NCBI GenBank assembly: GCA_028583605.1
Contig: CM053331.1
Location: forward strand, 1,428,501-1,492,500
Length of the DNA: 64,000 bases
Source: Dastarcus helophoroides
Lineage: Eukaryota; Arthropoda; Insecta; Coleoptera; Bothrideridae
Direction: 5' to 3'
Below the pieces are notes generated by a model. That model did not search any database, was not told the DNA's origin, and saw nothing but the letters and a program-made list of their open reading frames with translations. Below, in pieces: positions 24,245 through 36,900 of the stretch. A program made the position numbers and the translations under genes. Position 1 is the first letter of the stretch. The number at the start of each line of letters is the position of its first letter.

Positions 24245-24550
24245 GAATAATGAAAACGGTGATTAATTTTTTTCCCGCACATTGAAATTTTACGCATATC
24301 ACGTAATTGAAGCAAATGTTCTCTGTTCTGCTACTCTGTGATCCTCTCATTCGATACGGAGCGACGCTTTTGTGCGTAGCAAATTCAATGAAAAATGATT
24401 AATTTTTTCCTTGTATTATTGAAATTTTCGCCTAGTGATGCGACTGATCTCTGTTCTACTACTCTGTGATTCTCAACGACAAAATGGCGCTTCTGTCGCA
24501 GGAGTTCTGTCATAAAGTTTTGTGCGAAAGAAATTCGTGCAGAAGTCACC
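24245..24550. repeat. Diverged tandem duplication, ~137-bp unit
   Basis: Strings gattaattttttcc...ttgaaatttt (24252, 24396) and ctctgttctgctactctgtgat (24321, 24451) each occur twice in the same order, marking two diverged copies. Confidence 0.65.
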
Positions 24551-25150
24551 GTTTAAGTTGAAAAACGAATCCTCTTTGTTTAAATACGAAATAAAGCAGT
24601 TTCCTCGATAATCAGTTATACAATTGATTCGAAATTTCATCGGAGGCAGTCCGAGGCCTCAAATTGCACAAGAATTAATTGGTTTATTAGTCGTTATTGA
24701 AATATGTGTCTTAATCCCATTGCGTGCGTGTTTTGTAATTTGTTGATTTAGTCGATAATTTATCGTCCGCTGAAAGACATTTTAAGCCGTTCGAAAGATG
24801 CAAGATCGAGATAAAATTACGCCGAACGTCGAAGAGAATTAAAAATGAATAATGTTGTCAGCTCCCAGGTAAGACTTCGATTGAAACGTGAAAATTGTGG
24901 GACGAAAAGTGGATCATTCGGGTTAAGCCCTCGGGGGCACTCTACGAGCTGATTATACTTACCAAACTATTAATTTATTATACCTAATAAACCGCCAAAG
25001 ATTGTATTTCCAAAAATAAATTCGAGGGTTTTGAGGTTAAGTTTTGGTCACGAAACCATAGAAGTACAGCTGATTGCGTGCACGTCACGAGAATAAATTT
25101 TGACATTTATATTTTAGTAAAACTGCTTTGAAAGAAAATAACCCCTTGTG
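24551..25150. other. Unassigned stretch
   Basis: An ATG followed by 24 nt and a good donor (cag/gtaag, about 24845-24868) was considered and rejected as a Shroom exon. Nothing else was recognised. Confidence 0.4.
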
Positions 25151-25154
25151 CTAA

Positions 25155-25680
25155 GGATAAAATAAAATTGACAAACATTTTTGCTTTCCCTCGCACAATT
25201 TGTAAAATGGGGGGGCCTTTAAAAAGTCGTAGTTCTTATGCACGGTTGCTCAACTGCTGCGCTGCTGCAACGATTTGACATTTCCATCGTTTTTTTCAAA
25301 TAACTCATTAATAAAACATAACGAATGTGTTGTGGGGCAGCTAAAATAAAAATCACAAACGTTTTTGCTGTTCCTCATACAATGTGTAAAATGGAAGTGC
25401 GTTTAAAAATTAGTAGCTCTTTTGCACGGTTGCTTAACTGCTGCAACGATTTGACATTTCTGTAGTTTTCTTCGCATATATGTATATAACATATGTTTCC
25501 TCGAAATAATTCGTTATTAAATTGTAAATAAAAACGTACTTGGGGCTGAAATATGGCTGCTTGTCCCGCGCTGCTTATGTGTGTTGTGTTTAAAAAACCA
25601 GTAGTTCTACGCGTTTGCGCTAAATTCTTCAGTGATTTGACGTAGCTATGTACCAACAGCAAAAAAATTAAATTCAAATC
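25155..25680. repeat. Diverged tandem repeat, ~182-bp unit, 2-3 copies
   Basis: Two clear copies start near 25157 and 25339. Each runs aaaataaaat/aatcacaaac, tttttgct, cacggttgctcaactgctgc, gatttgacatttc. A third, more diverged copy follows from about 25520. Confidence 0.7.
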
Positions 25681-25914
25681 GTGGCGCACTTCATTCTCTT
25701 AAAAAACATCGCGAAATGTTTAAGCTCTATTGTTCGTATTGTGCAATTTTATAATTTAAAAAACACATTTTCACGCATGGTTGCTTATTTTGTGGTGCAA
25801 AGAAGTGTTTTGTGTGTTATTGTGCCGAATCCGTTTGTGTGCGTCCTAAACTCTTCAAAAAACTGAAAATATAACCTAACTTTTTGCGACAAGTACGCGC
25901 CCGACAGTGTTATT

Positions 25915-26205
25915 GACGAAATTTCGACTATTTTTCTCGAAATACCGGGTTTAACGTTGAAATTTCAACTTTTGTAGGGAAATTATGACTTTTGTCGCGA
26001 AATTATGACTTTTGTCGCGAAATTACGACTTTTTTTCGAAATTTCAACTACAGTATAGAAATTTCGACTTTAACCTCAAATTTTCGACTTAAATCTCAAA
26101 ATAACTTTTCCTGACAAAAAACAAATCCAGCTTAATTATTATATTGTGTATGTCTGTTTTAAACAAAGTTTTTTTTTTAAATAATGAAAATTCCGTGTAT
26201 TAATT
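25915..26205. repeat. Small 'cgaaattt' block with the shared right-end motif
   Basis: Diverged tcgaaatttcgac repeats include two adjacent copies of aaattatgacttttgtcgcg. They are followed at 26185-26201 by gaaaattccgtgtatt, a relative of the motif closing the two larger blocks at 23544 and 28935. Confidence 0.5.
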
Positions 26206-26637
26206 ATAAATTTTATCGAGAAAAATGAAATCTTATGCGCTTTTGACGACTATTTTCATTACGCAAATCGTACGGTGGCGTGCACCGTCGTCGCCGCAAT
26301 TACCGTGAAATCTGTGAACTTTCGTGTTTGGATTAAACTTCGTTGAAAAAACTTAGAGAAGCTGCGACCGTGTGAGATAACGAGTTTAATTCTATACCAG
26401 CCCGACGACCTCAAATCGAAAATACCGCGTTTTGTTCAGACGTTTTAATTGTCGTTAATAACCGATTCGAGAGCCGTAAGGTCGCCTCCTTCTTCCGGCA
26501 CTTTCTAAACGGCTAATTTAGGGGCGTAATTGCCGCGTAAAATGGAAACCGAGGATTCTCTTCAGTAATCACGGTTCCGTATTTCGTCGATGGTTTTGAC
26601 CACAGACTAGTTTTGACATAGAACACTCCTCGACGAT
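26206..26637. other. Unassigned, moderately CpG-rich stretch
   Basis: CpG is raised near 26270-26560. There is no exon I can support. It could be a promoter or untranslated exon of Shroom, but nothing decides it. Confidence 0.3.
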
Positions 26638-28977
26638 GTTGCCAGATTTTTTGGATTTCTTCAGTTTCGCCCCAACAACAATATTTCAACTTTAATTCCG
26701 AAATTTTGACTTTTTCTCGAAATTTCGACTTTTTTCTCGAAATTTCGACTTTTTTCTCGAAATTTCGACTTTTTTTTCGAAATTTCGACGTTTTCTCGAA
26801 ATTTCAACTTTCTCTCGAATTTACGACTTTTTTTCTCGAATATTCGACTTTTGCCTCGAAATTTCGACTTTTTTCGCAAAACTTCGACTTCGAAATTTCA
26901 ACTTTTTTTCGAAATTCAAACTTTTTTTTCGAAATGTTCTGTTTAAAATCGAAATTTCGACTTTTTTTCTCAAAATTTCGAATTTTTTTTATAATTTCGC
27001 GATAAAAACCGAAATTTCGACTTTTTTCTCAAAACTTCGTCTTTAACCTCAAAATTTGGACGATTTTCGAAATTTTAAGATTTTCATGGAAATTTCGACT
27101 TTTTTCTCAAAATTACCAATTTCTTCTTAGGATTTCGGATTTTTCTTTTTTTTTTTTCTTTTTTTCTTTTTTCTCAAAATTTCGACTTTTTTCTCCAAAC
27201 TTCGACTTTAACCTCGAAATTTGGAGGCTTTTCGAAATTTTAAGATTTTCATGGAAATTTCGACTTTTTTTTCAAAATTTCCGATTTTTTCTTAAGATTT
27301 CGAAATTAAAAGTTGGAACTTCGATTTTAACCTCGAAATTTCAACTTTTTTCTCAAAATTTCGACTTTTTTCTCCAAACTTCGACTTTAACCTCGAAATT
27401 TGGAGGCTTTTCGAAATTTTACGATTTTCATGGAAATTTCGACTTTTTTTTCAAAATTTCCGATTTTTTCTAAAGATTTCGAAATTTCGACTTTTTTCTT
27501 AAAATTTTGGAATTAAAGTCGAAATTTCGACTTTTTTTTAAAATTTCGATTCTAATCTCGAAATTTCGACTTTTTTCGAAGTGTCAAGTTTTTTTTTGAA
27601 ATTTTGACTTTCTTCTTAAGATTTAAACTTTTTTCTCAAAATTTCGTTTTTTTTTTCTTAAAACATCGACTTTAACCTCGAAATTTCAACTTTTTTCGAA
27701 ATTTCAATTTTTTTTCGAAATTTTGACTTTTTTTGGAAATTCCATTTTGTTCTCAAAATTTCGATTTTTTTTTAAATTTCAAGAATAAAATCTAACTGTC
27801 GACTTCTTTTTCCAAAATTCGCGTTTAAACTCGAAATTTCAATTCTTTCGAAATTTCGGGTTTAAAATCAAAATTTAGACTTTTTTCGAAGTGTCAAGTT
27901 TTTTTTTGAAATTTTGACTTTCTTCTTAAGATTTAAACTTTTTTCTCAAAATTTCGTTTTTTTTTCTCAAAACATCGACTTTAACCTCGAAATTTCAACT
28001 TTTTTCGAAATTTCAAATTTTTTTCGAAATTTCGACTTTTTTTGGAAATTCCATTTTATTCTCAAAATTTCGATTTTTTTTTTAAATTTCAAGAATAAAA
28101 TCTAACTGTCGACTTCTTTTTCAAAAATTCGACTTTAACCTCGAAATTTCAATTTTTTCGAAATTACGAGTTTAAAATCAAAATTTCGACTTTTTTTTCA
28201 AAATTTCCGATTTTTTCTTAAGATTTCGAAATTAAAAGTTGGAACTTCGATTTTAACCTCGAAATATCAACTTTTTTCGAAATTTCGACTTTTTTCTTAA
28301 AATTTTGGAATTAAAGTCGAAATTTCCACTTTTTTTTTAAATTTCGATTCTAATCTCGAAATTTCGACTTTTTTCGAAGTGTCAAGTTTTTTTTTTGAAA
28401 TTTTGACTTTCTTCTTAAGATTTAAACTTTTTTCTCAAAATTTCGTTTTTTTTTCTCAAAACTTCGATTTTAACCTCCAAATTTCAACTTTTTTCGAAAT
28501 TTCAACTTTTTTCGAAATTTCAAATTTTTTTCGAAATTTCGACTTTTTTTGAAAATTCCATTTTGTTCTCAAAATTTCGATTTTTTTTTAAATTTCAAGA
28601 ATAAAATCTAACTGTCGACTTCTTTTTCAAAAATTCGACTTTAACCTCGAAATTTCAATTTTTTCGAAATTTCGAGTTTAAAATCAAAATTTCGACTTTT
28701 TTTTCCAAAATTTCAACTTTTTAGATTTTGAATTTAAAATCTCGAAAATGTTACTTCAAAGGCCAAATTTCGACTTGTTTCTCGAAATTTTGCTTTTTTC
28801 TCAAAATTTCGACTTTTTTTCTCAAAATTTCGACTTTTTTTCTCAAAATTTCGACTTTTTTTCTCTAAATTTCAAGTTTAAAATCGAAATTCTGGATTCG
28901 ACCTCTAAATTTCAACTTTTTATTCTATTTAAACGTGAAATTCTGTACATTGAAGATAATTGCGCAAATCTGGCAAC
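26638..28977. mobile_element. Degenerate 'tttcgaaatttcgac' block with GTTGCCAGATTT ends (element 2)
   Basis: About 2.3 kb of pyrimidine-polarity repetition (aatttcgacttttttctc), with internal higher-order copies. The string ttcgaagtgtcaagttttt occurs near 27575, 27884 and 28371, and a ~180-bp repeat occurs at 27160-27450. The left end gttgccagattttttgg (26638 on) and the inverted right end (aaatctggcaac ending 28977) share GTTGCCAGATTT. The right flank gtgaaattctgtacatt (28935-28951) matches the right end of element 1. Apparent frames are translated repeat. Confidence 0.55.
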
Positions 28978-29862
28978 GCCGACGCCACGCGGACGCACGA
29001 AGGCGTTTAAGATATAATTTCGGGCGTGTTCAGAAATTTTTGAAAGCGTTCGATGCATTTTTTAGATAAGGTGGACTATGTTTGACATGCTGAAAAACGT
29101 AATGGATGTATTTCGGTTGTTTAGGATTTATCGGTGATGGAAGACGCCCCACGGGCGTCCGTACGGGAAGCTTGTTTAACTTTCAGTTTTAATATGCGCA
29201 TACCGCAAGCTCGTAAAACCGTCAAGTTTGATTTATGACTTCGACGATATCGAGATGTGTAACTGATAGATTTCCAAGCCTGCGACACATTCGGACAATA
29301 TTATCGGACGAATTATGCCCCCGAAGCATATATGTGATTACGTATGAGCCCCGTAGTTACGCTTGGGTGTAACGTTGGTTGCCTACGTATATGTAACGAT
29401 CTATTTCGCAACGTTGGTTGCATATGTAACATCCTGTAGTTTATACCATTATTGGGGTATTAGGAACTGAAATTATTAATATTTTGAGCATATTTGACCC
29501 CAAATGTGTCCCCAACTCTAGTTTAGAACCAATATTAGTCAATTTATTGCTATATTTGAATCTAGAATTGGAAATATTCGCTAAATGTTTCATTTTAATT
29601 TAACGTTATTAATTGCGTTAGGAACTGAAACTGAGGAACTTTTAGTCTTATATAATTCAAATTTTGTTTATAATCTGTCGCCAATTTTAACTTCAAGAGT
29701 GGAAACGTGTCGTATTGTTTTTGAAATGACTTTAGTAACTTTAAATAAGGGGGAAACTTCGCGTTACTATCACGCTGTTTCGCGTGACCATCACGCTAAT
29801 TCTCGTTGCTCGATCTTTTACAACACGTTTCTCGATTTGCAATTGTTCCAATTTTGTTTCAG
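28978..29862 (+). other. Sequence upstream of the first visible Shroom exon (intronic)
   Basis: Presumed intron. The open frame continues upstream of the exon to 29585, but a strong acceptor at 29861-29862 (ttttgtttcag) marks the likely exon start. A short GC-rich hairpin gacgccc-cac-gggcgtc lies near 29142. Confidence 0.5.
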
Positions 29863-30932
29863 GAGTCAGTCCAAAGCGTCCTACTTGGCTTCCAGACGTG
29901 ATAGAGATCGAATAGTTCAAGATTCCGAAAGCGGAAGTTACAAGCGCACAATGTCGCCGAACGGTCACGCCATCCAGGAACCACTCTCGGAACCAACCAA
30001 AATGAATTCGAGGGAAACGATTTGGCCTTTAAATCGGACGAATCAGGACATCATTAGGAATAACAATAATTCGAATTTAAATAGAAGAATTTCGATGAAT
30101 GAAAAAAGTAATAAAATCTCGCCAGTTAAAGAGAAGAAGTTCCCAGAGAAAGATGATTTAAAGAAGGCGAATGTTGTTTTACCAGACGTACTACCAGTTA
30201 ACGCGAAACTTATTAATATGAGATCGCAGTATCCACGACCAACGCAGCTCAATTTGCAAGAAGAAGCGATAAAGATTAAATCGCCCCCACATTCACCCCC
30301 TAAAAGTCCCGCTAGAAATTCACCATTCTCCCCCTTACTGGCGACGAATTTATCGAATCATTCATCTCCAATCCACTCATCCCCAGTTAGAACGTCCCCC
30401 ATGCGAACTTCCCCCATTAGATCGTCCCCAGTTAGATCGTCACCGAGCAGAACCCCATCCACTAGATCCTCCCCGCAAAGATCCTCACCCCAACCGCTGA
30501 AACCGCTACAACCCCCACTACAATCACCCGACTCCCCTAAAAGAGCATCACCCCAAATCAAATCCCCATTAACCCCAATCAAACTATCCCCGCTTCGTCT
30601 ATCGCCGGCTTCGTCGAATACAAGCAGCCCCTTGCACACATCACCGTTGACGTCGCCATCATCATCGCCGAAAATCACCCCGCCACCGTCGCCAAAGAAA
30701 TCAGAGGAATGTCCACCTGTTATTGAAGGGTTGACGATGATTCAGAGAACCGAAGTGGTGCTGAGGGTAAATACGAGTACGAGCGACGCCTCATCGCAGA
30801 CGGAAAAAGAAGAGATGCCGCCGACGCCCCTGCCTACGAGACGCAAGCTGCAGGAGGAGATCGAATGCGAGAAGCTCTCGGAGGAGTTAATCAGCCATTT
30901 ACCCACATCTGACCGCTTAAAGGAACTCTTTG
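29863..30932 (+). CDS. Shrm: Shroom exon A (Ser/Pro-rich region)
   Basis: Acceptor ttttgtttcag/g, donor ctttg/gtaaac. It encodes ~356 residues. A basic start (ASRRDRDR) leads to a long stretch of SSP, TSP, RSSP and SPxRSSP repeats (about residues 120-270 of this exon), then an acidic segment and the helix SEELISHLPTSDRLKELF, which leads into ASD2. The last base begins a Val codon completed by exon B. Low complexity here probably reflects an unstructured, phosphorylatable linker. Confidence 0.88.
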
Positions 30933-33900
30933 GTAAACGCTCTAAAGATACTTTATTTATTGAACTTAATAATTAATTGAACTTAACAATTAATTAAATT
31001 AAATGAACAGTTTTTCGCTTCCTCACTGAATAACATCGGACAGCAACTGCTTAGTCAACTTTTCAAAAATTCTTAGTTGGTAGGTAGGTCAGTTTCCAAA
31101 TGAATTTTTTTGGTAGAACACCGCGCGCTTAAAAAATACTTCTGAGTTATGATAACGAAGGCTTCCACGACCAGAGTAAGTACAGGATATACTTCTTCCG
31201 GGATTGGACCGTGTCAAAGAACTACTCCGGGATTGGATCGTGTCAAAGAACTACTAAAAGTGTTTACATTTAGTAGTTCTCTGACACGATCCAATCCCGG
31301 AAGAAGTATATCCTGTACTTCTGAGTTAGCTAGCTCCGTAAAAAAACGAAACCTCGTCTAACGAAGGCTTCCAAGACCAGAGTAAGTACAGGATATACTT
31401 CTTCCGGGATTGGACCGTGTTAAAGAACTACTAAAAGTGAACACTTTTAGTAGTTCTTTGACACGATCCAATCCCGGAAGAAGTATATCCTGTACTTCTG
31501 AGTTAGCTAGCTCCGTAAAAAAACGAAACCTCGTCTAACGAAGGCTTCCAAGACCAGAGTAAGTACAGGACATACTTCTTCCGGGATTGGACCGTGTTAA
31601 AGAACTACTAAAAGTAAACACTTTTAGTAGTTCTTTGACACGATCCAATCCCGGAAAAAGTAGATCCTGTACACTTCTGAGTTAGCTAGCTCCGTAAAAA
31701 AACGAAACCTCGTCAACTGAGTTTTAATATCAACAAAAACAAAACGGTCAAACTACCAACCCAACCTTTAACTGACGTTATTTGTTACTTTAACATACCC
31801 AAACGCAAGTCACGCCGAGGGGCTTGCATTTGGTTGCTCCGATGCAACCCATAATACAAAAATCAAAGTTACTCATTACTACTGACCTTTGCAAGTTACA
31901 TCGTACGTCTCGGTTGTAGCCGATTTTAAATCACTGAACCCTACCCACGGTGATTATCGTTCTGTTTCAGTACCTGGACCAGATCACAAAAAACCGACGG
32001 ATTACGTGCACGGACTGTTCAAAGTTGACGTGACGTCGAGACCAAGGCCGGCCAATTCGCCTTTTAGAAGTAAAAATAACACCCCCAGCAGCAGTCCGCC
32101 TCCGATTTTGACGACGGCTTCCCCCACCAACACGATATCTTCCTTCAAGATTAGGTAAGTTATCGCGCTTTGAGATCACTGATTTACTGTTGACATTTGA
32201 ATTGACATTTTCTGAAAAATGACATCTTCAGGAAAAAACATGACACTTTGAGAAAAAGGTAATATTTTGAGAAAAAAGTGACATTTTAGGAAATGGTGAC
32301 ATTTTGAAATCAAAAGAACATTTTAAGAAAAAAGTGACATTTTGAGAAAAGTGACATTTTCAGAAAGAAACATGACACTTTGAGAAAAAGGTAATATTAT
32401 GAGAAAAAAGTGACAATTTAGGAAAAAGTAACATTTTGAAATCAAAAGAACATTTTAAGAAAAGTGACATTTTCAGGAAAAAACATGACACTTTGAGAAA
32501 AAGGTAATATTTTGAGAAAAAAGTGACATTTTAGGAAATGGTGACATTTTGAAATCAAAAGAACATTTTAAGAAAAAAGTGACAATTGAGGAAAAAGTGA
32601 CATTTTGAAATCAAAAGGGCATTTTAAGAAAAAAGTGACATTTTCAGAAAAAAACATGACACTTTGAGAAAAAGGTAATATTATGAGAAAAAAGTGACAA
32701 TTTAGGAAAAAGTAACATTTTGAAATCAAAAGAACATTTAAAAAAAAAAAGTGACATTTTGAGAAAAGTGACATTTTCAGGAAAAAACATGACACTTTGA
32801 GAAAAAGGTAATATTTTGAGAAAAAAGTGACAATCTAGAAAAAAGTGACATTTTGAAATCAAAAGAACATTTTAAGAAAAAAGTGACATTTTGAGAAAAG
32901 TGACATTTTCAGGGAAAAACATGACACTTTGAGAAAAAGGTAATGTTTTGAGAAAAAAGTGACAATTAAGGAAAAGTGACATTCTGAAATCAAAAGAACA
33001 TTTTAAAAAAAAGTGACATTTTCAGGAAAAAACATGACACTTTGAGAAAAAGGTAATATTTTGAGAAAAAAGTGACAATCTAGAAAAAAGTGACATTTTG
33101 AAATCAAAAGAACATTTTAAGAAAAAAGTGACATTTTGAGAAAAGTGACATTTTCAGGAAAAAACATGACACCTTGAGAAAAAAGTAATATTTTGAAAAA
33201 AAAGTGACAATTTAGGAAAAGGTGACATTTTGAAATTAAAAGAACATTTAAAAAAAAAAGTGACATTTTGAGAAAAGTGACATTTTCAGGGAAAAACATG
33301 ACACTGAGAAAAAGGTATTATTTTGAGAAAAAAGTGGCAATTTAGGAAAAAATGACATTTTGAAATCAAAAGGACATTTTAAGAAAAAAGTGACATTTTG
33401 AGAAAAGTGACATTTTCAGGAAAAAACATGACACCTTGAGAAAAAAGTAATATTTTGAAAAAAAAGTGACAATTTAGGAAAAGGTGACATTTTGAAATTA
33501 AAAGAACATTTAAAAAAAAAAGTGACATTTTGAGAAAAGTGACATTTTCAGGGAAAAACATGACACTGAGAAAAAGGTATTATTTTGAGAAAAAAGTGGC
33601 AATTTAGGAAAAAATGACATTTTGAAATCAAAAGGACATTTTAAGAAAAAAGTGACAATTTGAGAAAGGTGACATTTTCAGGAAAAAACATGACACTTTG
33701 AGAAAAAGGTAATATTTTGAGAAATAAGTGACAATTTAGAAAAAAGTGACATTTTGAAATCAAAACATTTAAAAAAAAAGTGACATTTTGAGAAAAGTGA
33801 CATTTTCAGGAAAAAACATGACACTTTGGGAAAAAGGTAATATTTTGAGAAAAAAGTGACAATCTAGGATAAAGTGACATTTTGAAATCAAAAGAACATT

Positions 33901-36900
33901 TTAAGAAAAAAGTGACATTTTGAGAAAAGTGACATTTTCAGGGAAAAACATGACACTTTGAGAAAAAGGTAATGTTTTGAGAAAAAAGTGACAATCTAGA
34001 AAAAGTGACATTCTGAAATCAAAACATTTAAAAAAAAAGTGACATTTTGAGAAAGGTGACATTTTCAGGAAAAAAACATGACACTTTGGGAAAAAGGTAA
34101 TATTTTGAAAAAAAAGTGACAATTTAGAAAAAAGTGACATTTTGAAATCAAAACATTTAAAAAAAAAGTGACATTTTGAGAAAAGTGACATTTTCAGGAA
34201 AAAACATGAAAAAATATCTTCTCAAAATCTCATTATTTTCTCAAAATGTCACTTTTTTTCTCAAAGAATCACTTTTGTCTTAAAATGTCATTTTGATTTC
34301 AAAATGTCACTTTTTTTTTTCAAAATATTACCTTCTTTTCAAAGTGTCATGTTTTTTCCTGAAAATGTCATTTTTTCTCAAAATATCATTTTTTTCAAAA
34401 TTAATCAAATGTCATTTTATTCGCAAAATGTCGTTTTTTTCTGATTTTTTTTGGTTTTTTACTGTCATCTTTTTTCAAATCGCCACTCTCAAAATGCCAA
34501 ATTGCATTTTTTTTTTTAAAATGTCATTTTTTCGAAAAAGTCAATTTTTTCTTAAAATGTCATTTTTTCTCAAACGCAATTTTTTTCACAAAATGTCATT
34601 TTTTTCACAAAATGTCATTTTTTTCACAAAATGTCATTTTTTTTACAAAATGTCATTTTTTTCACAAAATGTCATTTTTTTCCCAAAATGTAATTTTTTT
34701 CCCAAAATGTCATTTTTTCACAGAATGTAATATTTTTCCTGAAAATCTCACTTTTTTCAAAATGTCATTTTTTCCAAAGTGTCACTTTTTCCGAAAATGT
34801 TTTTGTTTTTTCAATACATTGTCATTGGCACTTTTTTTAAAACACCATTCACAAAATATCATTCTTTTCACAAAATGTCATTTTTTTACAAAATGTCATC
34901 TTTTCACAAATTGTCATTTTTTCCCAAAATGTAATTTTTTTCCCAAAATGTCATTTTTTCACAGAATGTCATTTTTTCACAGAATGTAATATTTTTCCTG
35001 AAAATCTCACTTTTTTCAAAATGTCATTTTTTCCAAAGTGTCATTTTTTTCCGAAAATGTTTTTGTTTTTTCAATACATTGTCATTGGCACTTTTTTTAA
35101 AACACCATTCACAAAATATCATTTTTTTGACAAAATGTCATTTCTCCGAAAATGTCATTTTTTTCTCAAAATGTCATTTTTTTCTCTAAATGTCATTTTT
35201 TCAGAAAATGTCATTTTTCCAAAAATGTCAATTTTCTTAAAATGTAATTTTTTCTCAAAAAATCTCTTTTTTTAAAATTATTCCTGGAAATGTCATTTTT
35301 TGTCAAAATGTCATTTTTTCGCAAAATATTTTTTTTTGATTTTTTTTTTGGTTTTTTCACTGTCACTTTTTTCAAATCGCCATTCTCAAAATGTCATTTA
35401 ACCACAAAATGTCAATTTTTTCTCTAAATGTCATTTTTTCTTAAAATGTCATTTTTTTCATTAAATGTCATTTTTTTCAGAAAATGTCATTTTTCCAAAG
35501 ATGTCAATTTTCTCAAAATGTCATTTTTTCTCAAAATATCACTTTTTTCAAAATTATTCCTGCAAATGTCGTTTTTTATCAAAATGTCATTTTTTTCGCA
35601 AAATATCATTTTTTTCTGATTTTTTTTCGTTTTTTCACTGTCACTTTTGTGTTATTTTTTGTTGTAATGTTTTTTCTGAAAATGTCGTTTTTTGTCAAAC
35701 TATTATTTTTGTCTCAAAATCTCACTTTTTTCAAAATGTCATTTTTTCCCAAAGTGTCATTTTTTTTCGAAAATGTTTTTGTTTTTACAATACATTGTCA
35801 TTGGCATTTTTTTAGAACACCATTCACAAAATGTCATTCTTTTCACAAAATGTCATTATTCCGACAGTCAATTTTTTCTCAAAATGTCATTTTTTCTCAA
35901 AATTAATATTTTTCCTGAAAATGTCGTTTTTTGTTAAAATGTTATTTTTGTCTCAAAATCTCACTTTTTTTAAAATGTCATTTTTTCCCAAAGTGTAATT
36001 GTCATTGGCACTTTTTTTTAAAACACCATTCACAAAATGTCATTTTTCCAAAAATGTCAATTTTTCTCAAAATGTGGTTTTTTTCTCAAATTATCACTTT
36101 TTTCAAAATTATTTCTGGAAATGTCGCTTTTTGTCAAAACGTCATTTTTTGTCAAAATGTCATTTTTTTCGCAAAACATCATTTTTTTCTGATTTTTTTT
36201 TGGTTTTTTCACTGTCACCTTTTTTCAAATCGCCATTCTCAAAATGTTATTTTTTCACAAAATGTCATTTTGTTCTTAAAATGTCTTATCTTCCAAATTA
36301 TCTTCAGACTTATCTGCCGACTTCCCTCACTTCTCTTCTCTTCTCTTCTCTTCTCTTCTCTTCTCTTCTCTTCTCTTCTCTTCTCTCTTCTCTTCCCTTC
36401 TCTTCTCTCTTTTCTTCTCTTCTCTTTTCTTCTCTTCCCTTTTCTTCTCTTCCCTTCTCTTCTCTTCTCTTCTCTTCTCTTCTCTTCTCTTCTCTTCTCT
36501 TCTCTTCTCTTCTCTTCTCTTCTCTTTTCTTCTCCTCCCTTCTCCTCTCTTCTCCTCTCTTCTCTTCTCTTCTCTTCTCTTCTCTTCTCCTTCCTTCTCT
36601 TCTCTTCCCCTCCCTTCTCTTCTCTTCTCCTCCCTTCTCTTCTCTTCTCTTCCCTTCTCTTCTCTTCTCTTCTCTTTTCTTCTCCTCCCTTCTCCTCCCT
36701 TCTCCTCTCTTCTCCTCTCTTCTCTTCTCTTCTCTTCTCTTCTCTCCCTTCTCTTCTCTTCTCCTCCCTTCTCTTCTCTTCTCTTCCCTTCTCTTCTCTT
36801 TTCTTCTCCTCCCTTCTCCTCCCTTCTCCTCTCTTCTCTTCTCTTCTCTTCTCTTCTCTTCTCTTCTCTTCTCTTCTCCTTCCTTCTCTTCTCTTCTCCT

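Noticed and set aside
24845..24868. ATG plus 24 nt followed by cag/gtaag as a first coding exon of Shroom
   Set aside because: It would splice in phase 0, but the exon at 29863 needs two carried bases; no intermediate exon is visible.
29585..29862. 5' extension of the Shroom exon to the ATG at 29585
   Set aside because: A strong acceptor at 29861-29862 precedes the conserved-looking part, and the upstream 92 codons have low-complexity intronic composition.
31138..31715. CRISPR-like array of repeats and spacers
   Set aside because: Three long palindromic units in a eukaryotic intron with no unique spacers; the hairpin array explains it.
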